A stretch of DNA of 64,000 nucleotides from a virus, in the IMG/VR virus record IMGVR_UViG_3300029908_000015, positions 1 to 64,000 of that record. The stretch is one strand, 5' to 3'. Of the stretch, positions 57,873 to 64,000 are shown piece after piece (within the stretch, counting starts at the first letter, position 1; the number at the start of each line of letters is the position of its first letter). The notes under the pieces were generated by a model. That model saw only the letters and a program-made list of their open reading frames with translations, was not told where the DNA came from and made no database searches. Position numbers and translations under genes: made by a program.

Positions 57873-58599
57873 AAATATATTTCCTTGTTTTGCTTTTCCG
57901 AGTGGTGGATGACAACACCAAGCGAAAGCGATATGCGAAGCCAGTGAACGACAGTGAAACATCTCATCAAATATTATTAAAATTTTTCACTGTCGTTCAC
58001 TGGCTTCGCTTACTGGCGCTTTCGCTATGTGCTCTCCACAAGTCCGAAAAGCGAAAATTTTAAATATTTTTGATGAATTAAAAATAAAATTATGGTTATT
58101 TTAAAGACAAAGACGCTTGGGGCGCCTCCCGTCTCTTTGGAACAACTTCCAAACTAAACTCCAATCCTTCCTATCCCGCTATATCATTAAGATCCGGCTC
58201 TTCATTTTGGGCTTCCGGGGCTTCATAGGAATTTCAGCGGTTATGCTGTACTGAAATAAGACCGTGCGGTCTATGATTGATCTGAAAAACACAACGCAAT
58301 TATTTCAAATGAGTTTAGCAATTTGAAATAACTATATCAGGATTAGGAGCATTACGCTCTCGCCTTTACCTGTCTGTCTTTGTCACTTTTCTCAAGCCAT
58401 GATAGCTATATTGATGGGGGGACCCTCCAGGTAGTACTCTACCAACGACATTGGACACTAGGAGTTGCTGGGTGTTTAAGGCCAATAACCTTTGATCTAA
58501 ATTGTAGGTATTGCTCCATATTTGCTACTCCATAAGTATTTTCCATGATTAATATACAATATAACATTGATACGTTAACTTGTCAAGACATTTTTTATT
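57873..58599. other. 0.7-kb non-coding region with many hairpins
   Basis: No convincing gene on either strand. It contains the long inverted repeat at 57921-58026, a 7-bp stem ATTTCAG/CTGAAAT (58231-58257), GACCG/CGGTC (58260-58271), an 11-bp stem TTATTTCAAAT/ATTTGAAATAA (58300-58331) and GGTAG/CTACC (58430-58443). Base composition is richer in G and C than neighbours. I find no tRNA T-arm consensus. A structured non-coding RNA or regulatory leader is possible. Confidence 0.6.
57921..58026. repeat. Long two-part inverted repeat (25 bp + 10 bp stems)
   Basis: Inner arms 57935-57959 and 57985-58009 match over 25 bp (GCGAAGCCAGTGAACGACAG plus TGAAA). Outer arms 57921-57930 and 58017-58026 match over 10 bp (AGCGAAAGCG). 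The loop is 25 nt. On the minus strand it is just upstream of the gene at 57357. Confidence 0.88.
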
Positions 58600-59901
58600 T
58601 TATTTGAAAAAATAATTTGCTTCTTCTATCTGTTCAACTGTAGCATTGGGAAAAAATAAATTTCTCATATTTTGAGCCATAGCCTTAGTTGGTAGATATA
58701 CAATATTGTTATTATATGCTCCGGTTCTTAAGGAACTACGTAAAAGACCTTGATATGAGTGAGATAGCGTATGATGCATTAAAATTTCGTCAGCATCGAA
58801 TCCGAGATCTACCATTTTTTTCTGGTACGCGGGTGGCCACCTATAAGCACCAGATTCTCCGTAATTATGTGTACCAACATAGGTGTTTAATCCCTTAACT
58901 TCAAACGGCATAAAAATAGGATTTTTAATATGGGTAAATTTATTACCTTTATTATTCTGTAACAAAATTTCGTTATCACCAATTGAATTTCCAACTAATA
59001 GATCGAATAATTCGAAATTGGTAAGAGTTGGTTCTATAAGATTTTTTGAGTTGTAGTAATTTTTACTCCATAGACTAATTTTTTCGGTCATCCATTTGAT
59101 AGTAATAGGTTGATCGTGCTTATCAAATCTTTTAGGAATTACAAACTCTTCAATTGCAATGCCTTTTAACTTAAAATAGGCTATGATTTTACTACGTTGA
59201 ATTTCTGCGCCCATTAAATAAATGTTTTCAAAACCTTCAAATATGTTGGTATTTAATTCAGCCCACATTTCGGCTTCGTAATTACCAAATTTAAAAGCTG
59301 TCAATGATGCAGTATCCGCATATATTTTCATATTGGGATTCAATATCAATTGAATAAATTTTTGGAATGGCGGGTAAATAAAATCGTCGCGAAAGCAAAG
59401 AGTTTTTAAAAATCGCTGATCTTCTTTTGAGAGACGTTTTCGCTTAATAGACGTGTACCCACCGGCATTTATTTTGCAGGTACTAATTTTTTCAATATCT
59501 GCCATTAGGTCATTACCGAATTCATAACTTGATGCATCGTCCGAATCAAAAGTAATGAAGTCAGTTGGTTCTATTTCTTCATCAACAAAAACAGTCCAAT
59601 TTTTTTTATTCGGAAAATTCAAAATATTCTTAAATGCCGCATGTGTAATAATAAGGACTTCGCATCGTAATGGTATTGTTAGATATGCATTGATTGCCTT
59701 AGTAACACCCATACTGTCATTTTCCATATAATTGATAATTTTATATGGGGTATTTCCCAATCGTTTAGCAATTTCGTATTGCAAATCGGTTGAGGGGGTT
59801 ACGAAAAGCACTCGTTTTTTGTTATTAACGAGTTCTTTAGATAAGTTAACAGCAAAATATGTTTTGCCGGCCCCGCACAACGAATTAATATATCTTATCA
59901 T
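58600..59901 (-). CDS. Helicase/ATPase-like protein
   Basis: The 433-residue protein has Walker A CGAGKTYFAV near residue 9, VLFVTPSTDLQYEI (motif Ia-like, ~31), LIITHAAF (~84) and VFVDEEIEP (~105, Walker B-like), then a large variable domain and SYQGLLRSSLRTG near 390 where an arginine-finger motif is expected. This resembles SF2 helicase-type proteins of phages. Strand separation is not proven. It is transcribed from a consensus early promoter whose -10 lies 6 nt before its ATG. Confidence 0.75.
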   Translation of the reverse strand: MIRYINSLCGAGKTYFAVNLSKELVNNKKRVLFVTPSTDLQYEIAKRLGNTPYKIINYMENDSMGVTKAINAYLTIPLRCEVLIITHAAFKNILNFPNKKNWTVFVDEEIEPTDFITFDSDDASSYEFGNDLMADIEKISTCKINAGGYTSIKRKRLSKEDQRFLKTLCFRDDFIYPPFQKFIQLILNPNMKIYADTASLTAFKFGNYEAEMWAELNTNIFEGFENIYLMGAEIQRSKIIAYFKLKGIAIEEFVIPKRFDKHDQPITIKWMTEKISLWSKNYYNSKNLIEPTLTNFELFDLLVGNSIGDNEILLQNNKGNKFTHIKNPIFMPFEVKGLNTYVGTHNYGESGAYRWPPAYQKKMVDLGFDADEILMHHTLSHSYQGLLRSSLRTGAYNNNIVYLPTKAMAQNMRNLFFPNATVEQIEEANYFFK

Positions 59902-59907
59902 CGTTTG

Positions 59908-59936
59908 ATTATAATTGATTTTATGCCGAATGTCAA
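59908..59936 (-). promoter_or_regulatory. Consensus early promoter (TTGACA-17-TATAAT), 6 nt from helicase ATG
   Basis: -35 at 59931-59936, -10 at 59908-59913, ATG at 59901 on the minus strand. It overlaps the stop of the upstream gene at 59933. Confidence 0.9.
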
Positions 59937-60496
59937 GCTATTAATTCCTTGATAAGTGCATTGAATTTTTCTTCCGCCAAGAACATACATTTTCCAGTAA
60001 TTAGTATTTCATTACCTGATGTAGTTGCCTTTAACAAATTATCCTGCCTAAATGAATATAACGAAGTAAACTCGTTGGGATCCATGTCTATAATTTTAGG
60101 TGCGTATTTTGAATATTTGCCCTGATCATAATTCGTATATAAATCTTGCATCGTTTCTGACCATGTGAACTCGAAGTTATTGAATGGGAAGGTTATGAAA
60201 ATTTTTCCATATCTATTTGCCACAGATCTTTTATTTGTGCAGAAAATACTATTCGATCGTAGAGCCTTAAATCCTGCTGCTGATAATTTTTCATCAAATA
60301 TTTTTTGTTGTTTAATAGAAAATGACATTGGGTGCCTATCGGCAACCTTAGAAATAATAAACATATTTTCTAATCGGTGTGATCCGTGATAAAGAAATTC
60401 ACCCGAAGATTTGTAGAAATCAACAATTTGAGAGCAAGATTTGCTGATAAATTTTTTAATATTATTGAGGTCTGGAGTAATTTCAAATTCTCTCAT
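59933..60496 (-). CDS. ADP-ribosyltransferase-like paralogue 6 (His variant)
   Basis: The 187-residue protein begins MREFEITPDLNN. Landmarks: CSQIV (21-25), FLYHGS (His37 where the others have Arg), ALRSNSIFCTN (78-88), FITFPFNNF (~100) and NEILITGK (Glu163). The Y-H-G-S spelling is that of the PARP-type (H-Y-E) branch of ADP-ribosyltransferases, which strengthens the fold assignment. Its ATG shares one base with the TAA of the tail-fibre gene, so it is made with a late virion protein. 9 kb away from the other paralogues. Confidence 0.77.
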   Translation of the reverse strand: MREFEITPDLNNIKKFISKSCSQIVDFYKSSGEFLYHGSHRLENMFIISKVADRHPMSFSIKQQKIFDEKLSAAGFKALRSNSIFCTNKRSVANRYGKIFITFPFNNFEFTWSETMQDLYTNYDQGKYSKYAPKIIDMDPNEFTSLYSFRQDNLLKATTSGNEILITGKCMFLAEEKFNALIKELIA

Positions 60497-62226
60497 TAAT
60501 ATCCTATTGCTATCCAGAACGCAGTTTCCCCACTACCACCGCAAATTATATTAAAATGATCGGAATCTGTTGGCGCTGCCGCCATTGGTTGGGGTACTCC
60601 TAGTGTTACACGCGGCCCGTTATCGGTAGCAACCATTCCAAAACAAGCATGGGTAAATGGGGTAGTAAAGGGAAAATTTTGTGTAGTATTATCCACAAGT
60701 GACGGAGTCGTACCCCATTGCAAGATTAGGCCACCCGGAAAATATTGATATCCATTGCCGCTAAGAGCATGAGTTAAAAATGAATTAAGATTGTAGTTAC
60801 CCCATGCTGCTAATGCCGAGCCTGCATTTATAAGCGGAGATCCTACAGAAGGTGGCGCTGCCGTAGGTAATGATATTTGGCCCGCACCTCCTTGATTAAT
60901 TACCGTAGTTCCTTGAATGTGTAAATCACTTTGCGCAGTAACTAGTGCGTCTAGAGTTGAAACACCATCTACTGAAAGTTGATTTTGTACCGTAAGAGTG
61001 CCATTAACAGTGGTGTCACCAACCGAATCAATTGTTAATAGATTAGTGCTGCCGCCAAAAGTTTGAACTACAAGAGCTTTTGGTGCGGTCGCGCCGGGCT
61101 GTATTGTTACATAACTTGCCGTTTCCGCTCCTGTAATCAGCCCGCCTAGTATAGCAGTACCCAATACAGAAAGATTTTCTGAAATTAATAATGATTCACT
61201 AATAGCAGCCGAATTTGCTACCGTTAACGGACCAATTATATTTGCACCGGTTGAATTTACATTGCCTGCTATATCAACAGTATCGTAAACTTCAATATTT
61301 TCAACATTTAAAGTATTTGGAATTATTACATTCTCACCCGTGCTATCTAATGTTAGATTAGCAGTAGCGGATAAAATACCATTTTGATTAAACAATACTT
61401 GATTATTACTGCCAGGTACAGTACTATAAAGCGAATTAGCTACAACTAAATTATTTATATACACGGTACCAGTTATATTTGCTAATTCTCCTGCAACCAA
61501 CGTGTTTCCATTAGTAGCATAAAGAACATTGCCATTGTTAACCGATAGTACTGTATTGTCATTAACATCAATAGACATGCGAAGTTGGTCATTGTCGCCA
61601 ATTGATATATCGTTGACGTTATAAATTCCGCTGCCGGTAATACCGTGCGTCGGTGAAGTGACAAAATTTATGCCGGGTCTAATATTTCCAAACCCTGCTA
61701 TACCTGGACTAATGAGATTATCTGAAGAGACAATAGCAATAAGATTATCATTAGCATATAATTCTAGATAGATAATATTACTATTAGACGCTAATGCAGT
61801 TACCACAAATCCTTCTAGCCCGGTGCCTTCACTTCCCGGAGGCCCAATTAAAATCCATTGATTAAGAGTTATATCCCATACAAAAAGTTGTTTATGTACG
61901 GTGTCAAACCATTCGTCACCTTCTAATGGATTTAATGGGGCTACCGCGCCGGTAGTAATAACACTTATTGGTTTGAAAATTGTTCCATTCCAGAACTTAA
62001 TGATATTAGAAACGCTATCGAACCAAAATTGTCCTATGAATGGATTTGGGGGAGGGGTAGAGTTTGCAAAATTTTCAGTTATTCTAACTAAATCTTCATT
62101 TAAGACCGTACCGAAACCTGGATATTTTTTTCCGATAAGAGTAAGGCCGCCATAAGCAGATACCATTTGAGAATCGGGGACGTTTGTTAAAATATTTCCA
62201 TTAGTTAAATTTACTTTATATCCCAT
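60496..62226 (-). CDS. Tail fibre protein with gp53-like tip domain
   Basis: The 576-residue protein has an N-terminal attachment region (GKKYPGFGTVLNEDLVRITE, FIGQFWFDSVSNIIKFWNGT), a long Asn/Thr/Val-rich repetitive shaft (~150-450) with repeats like LTVANSAAISESLLISENL, and a C-terminal tip, GYQYFPGGLILQWGTTPS ... FWIAIGY, which is the gp53-like receptor-binding end of many tail fibres. It probably binds the host surface. The start codon follows a small structural gene after a 9-nt gap. Confidence 0.85.
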   Translation of the reverse strand: MGYKVNLTNGNILTNVPDSQMVSAYGGLTLIGKKYPGFGTVLNEDLVRITENFANSTPPPNPFIGQFWFDSVSNIIKFWNGTIFKPISVITTGAVAPLNPLEGDEWFDTVHKQLFVWDITLNQWILIGPPGSEGTGLEGFVVTALASNSNIIYLELYANDNLIAIVSSDNLISPGIAGFGNIRPGINFVTSPTHGITGSGIYNVNDISIGDNDQLRMSIDVNDNTVLSVNNGNVLYATNGNTLVAGELANITGTVYINNLVVANSLYSTVPGSNNQVLFNQNGILSATANLTLDSTGENVIIPNTLNVENIEVYDTVDIAGNVNSTGANIIGPLTVANSAAISESLLISENLSVLGTAILGGLITGAETASYVTIQPGATAPKALVVQTFGGSTNLLTIDSVGDTTVNGTLTVQNQLSVDGVSTLDALVTAQSDLHIQGTTVINQGGAGQISLPTAAPPSVGSPLINAGSALAAWGNYNLNSFLTHALSGNGYQYFPGGLILQWGTTPSLVDNTTQNFPFTTPFTHACFGMVATDNGPRVTLGVPQPMAAAPTDSDHFNIICGGSGETAFWIAIGY

Positions 62227-62235
62227 TAGTATTCC

Positions 62236-62844
62236 TTATGCCGCGAGTGAAGATAGTGTTGATATACGAATCGTATAAGTTATGTTAAGCAGACGATTAG
62301 CGCTTTTTAAAACGGGGGTAAAGATTACATGTGTTAACAATTGCCCGGAACTACTAACGATTCCCATTTCGTCAAATGCATATTGGCTATTAATATTATT
62401 TGAATTATCAAATGCTATTTGATTAGCCGGCTCACCGTAATTTAACATACATGATATTACCATATCTGTATATGCTTTCCCGGGAACATGGTCGTACGTA
62501 ATATTATTATCTGTTGAATCGGTATCGGCTGAAAAATTATTGTTTATTATTTTGCTATACGTTTGATTATATAATGCTGCGGCTGTGCCAATAGTGTTTG
62601 GAGGATTATAGGTTATAATACCCGAACTGCTAACCGTTGTTCCGCCATTGCCGAACGCTAATGAATACACAAATCCAGTTTGACTATAGGTAGAAGCATT
62701 AAGCGGCCCACTTATGAGACTTTGTACAATAGCGACAGACATTGTTTCAAAGTTAATAGAATTTGACTTGTCAACTAAAATTTCTTTGGTTATTGGGTCG
62801 ATAATTTTAAGATGACCGCTTAAAATAATATTTTCGTTTTCCAT
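62236..62844 (-). CDS. Virion structural protein (tail/fibre region)
   Basis: The 202-residue protein is Ser/Asn/Thr-rich and beta-strand-rich, with LSGHLKIIDPITKEILVDKS near the start and VYSLAFGNGGTTVSSSG (~57). Its style and place between fibre genes point to a baseplate or fibre-associated protein. No exact family known to me. TATAAATG overlaps its ATG, which could be a late promoter or chance. Confidence 0.7.
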   Translation of the reverse strand: MENENIILSGHLKIIDPITKEILVDKSNSINFETMSVAIVQSLISGPLNASTYSQTGFVYSLAFGNGGTTVSSSGIITYNPPNTIGTAAALYNQTYSKIINNNFSADTDSTDNNITYDHVPGKAYTDMVISCMLNYGEPANQIAFDNSNNINSQYAFDEMGIVSSSGQLLTHVIFTPVLKSANRLLNITYTIRISTLSSLAA

Positions 62845-62973
62845 TTATACTCTCTGGTTAATGCATATTTTACTATTTGTTAGTATTATATTGCCGTTGT
62901 CTTTTTTTTCGATTATAATTATCTTAAGGTGTTCAACCGCAGTAATAATCGGAATTTCATTTGGCTTCATCAT
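62845..62973 (-). CDS. Small ORF between structural genes
   Basis: A 42-codon frame (MMKPNEIPIITAVEHLKIII...) fills the gap between two structural genes: it starts 4 nt after one stop and its TAA abuts the next ATG. No clear ribosome-binding site, but translation could be coupled. Function unknown. Confidence 0.5.
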   Translation of the reverse strand: MMKPNEIPIITAVEHLKIIIIEKKDNGNIILTNSKICINQRV

Positions 62974-62977
62974 ATAT

Positions 62978-64000
62978 TTATGCCGGGATAAATGCACCTT
63001 GTGAAAGCAAAAATGTCGAAATTGCAGAATTTGAATTAGCTAATGGAACATTAGCCGAATCATACCACGAGGTTGAACCCGGATTCGCGGTAACTTGTTG
63101 GGTGAACGATGCCACCACGATTTGTGAATTAGCTAAATGAACATTTGGTATACCTGTGCCGGAAGTGCCGCGCATTAATCCCGATAAAATATTACTTGTT
63201 CGATTAATATATAGATAAGTTATACATTCGCCATTTATAAAAACTTGCCCTCGAAGATTAGCCGCTAATACGGGAGTTATAAATTGATTGGTATTTTGAA
63301 CAGATATAGTTGAATCAGTTGAATTAAGATTGGCAGTTAATGTGGATACCGCATTTGCTCCTAGGCTATAATACGTAACGTCGCCAGTTAAAGTAATAAC
63401 TACATTACTATTTGCCGGTATATCAGACGGCAAAACTAAATTATTATTTTTAATGGACCAGCTAGCCGATGGAAGACTTATTCCATCGATTTGTATAGTA
63501 GCTGAGTCATTATCTAATGTACTCCATGGCACTTTATAGATAAAGGAATTTGCTGTAGTAAATTGATAAGAATCGAATGGGCCAATCGAAATGCTATCTT
63601 TGAAAATTCTATAGCCTAATAATAAGGCATTTGCGTTAAAATAAGGATTAGCTATATTAGAAATTGGAGCAGAGATATTTGATATATTTGAACTTAAATA
63701 TGAACAGTTTGCATTTTGAAAAACATCGATCTCTAGAGTATCAAAAATTTGTCCCTCTATTCGTTCTTCGGGAGCATGACTAGTCATGCTATCTACAAAT
63801 CCTCCACCGTAAATATTAATATCTTGCGCTCGGGTACCTAAAGTAGTATCCGTTGATAGACTATAAATAGAATTTTGCTCGTTTAAAGTTACTACATGCC
63901 GCGCAACCCCTTTTGTTACTCGAATATCACCGAATTTTCCTAATAATGGATTTTCCCCATTTTTGTTGGCGCCAATAGTTAATAGCGCCGGACCATTGGT
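62978..64000 (-). CDS. Large virion protein, C-terminal part (cut by right edge)
   Basis: The frame runs without a stop from the right edge to 62978, at least 340 residues. An internal ATG at 63787 is not the true start. GGGFVDSMTSHAPEERIEGQIFDTLEIDVF is the best landmark (given here in parts: FVDSMTSHAPEER, GQIFDTLEI), a pattern seen in large tail or baseplate-associated structural proteins of T4-like phages. The rest is Asn/Ser-rich beta structure. Same direction as the fibre operon. Confidence 0.75.
   Translation of the reverse strand, partial: TNGPALLTIGANKNGENPLLGKFGDIRVTKGVARHVVTLNEQNSIYSLSTDTTLGTRAQDINIYGGGFVDSMTSHAPEERIEGQIFDTLEIDVFQNANCSYLSSNISNISAPISNIANPYFNANALLLGYRIFKDSISIGPFDSYQFTTANSFIYKVPWSTLDNDSATIQIDGISLPSASWSIKNNNLVLPSDIPANSNVVITLTGDVTYYSLGANAVSTLTANLNSTDSTISVQNTNQFITPVLAANLRGQVFINGECITYLYINRTSNILSGLMRGTSGTGIPNVHLANSQIVVASFTQQVTANPGSTSWYDSANVPLANSNSAISTFLLSQGAFIPA

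Noticed and set aside
57873-57962. N-terminal extension of the gene at 57357 through the inverted repeat
   Set aside because: The extension translates repeat sequence and lacks a ribosome-binding site, while the inner ATG has AAGGAAAT.
57921-58026. CRISPR array
   Set aside because: There is one inverted repeat, not regularly spaced direct repeats with spacers.
57873-58599. tRNA gene in the structured non-coding region
   Set aside because: No GTTCGA-type T-arm and no cloverleaf could be placed on either strand.

Overview
This window is part of the genome of a large, AT-rich, T4-like contractile-tailed phage (myovirus). The diagnosis rests on a T4-type head cluster (major capsid gp23, scaffold gp22, prohead protease gp21, acidic core protein, portal gp20), T4-type baseplate hub proteins (gp26/gp51 family), a gp45-type sliding clamp, a gp43-type family B DNA polymerase and T4-style late promoters (TATAAATA and close variants). 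The host cannot be read from the sequence. Early promoters match the bacterial sigma-70 consensus (TTGACA, 17 bp, TATAAT). Nearly all genes are on the minus strand. Exceptions are 16.2-18.2 kb, 22.4-23.7 kb and a broken endonuclease gene at 33.8-34.9 kb.

Layout. 0-9.9 kb: a GIY-YIG endonuclease cut by the left edge, then the head genes. Between scaffold and protease lie five small genes that share an N-terminal leader ending in an (I/L)-x-E type site. This looks like the T4 capsid-targeting sequence that is removed by the prohead protease. Two sugar-transferase-type genes interrupt the cluster. 9.9-18.2 kb: a portal gene carrying a 470-residue intein with an HNH motif, a tagged GNAT-like protein, a probable tape measure, and two plus-strand hub genes. 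18.3-23.8 kb: early genes including a MoxR ATPase/VWA-metallopeptidase pair and a plus-strand run of small genes. 23.8-33.6 kb: nucleotide and DNA-modification genes: an Acb1-like anti-CBASS enzyme, a PurZ-like adenylosuccinate synthetase, a FEN/RNase H, QueE-, QueD- and FolE-like enzymes, a dCMP deaminase interrupted by a stop codon, glycosyltransferases and two dehydrogenases. 34.9-41.9 kb: a DpdA-like transglycosylase, the clamp, a DNA polymerase split by an HNH endonuclease gene, and a small DNA-binding protein.

41.9-51.8 kb is the most unusual part: a minus-strand array in which most genes start with a short M-[RKL]-hydrophobic-x-E leader. Six encode paralogues that I read as ADP-ribosyltransferase-like (LYRG, SNSIFCT and a late E-V-x-I-x-G motif). 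One of these is fused to an NMN-adenylyltransferase-like domain and a zinc finger. A Nudix hydrolase, a HAD phosphatase, a Dps-like ferritin and ParB-like proteins sit among them. A seventh paralogue at 59.9 kb overlaps the stop of a tail-fibre gene. 51.9-64 kb: a glycosyltransferase, small structural proteins, a ClpB-like and a DnaJ-like chaperone, a 0.7 kb non-coding region with a long inverted repeat, a helicase-like protein and tail-fibre/structural genes cut by the right edge.

Interpretation. The leaders, their match to T4 prohead-protease sites and their placement in late operons suggest that this phage packs a large set of enzymes into its head for injection. That set probably includes a family of NAD-using toxins, as T4 does with Alt. 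Its DNA may carry two purine modifications, 7-deazaguanine (FolE/QueD/QueE/DpdA) and perhaps 2-aminoadenine (PurZ-like). Several genes carry in-frame stops or frameshifts (29.2, 34.2-34.6, 43.5 and 44.0 kb). These are either real decay or assembly errors and should be checked against reads.
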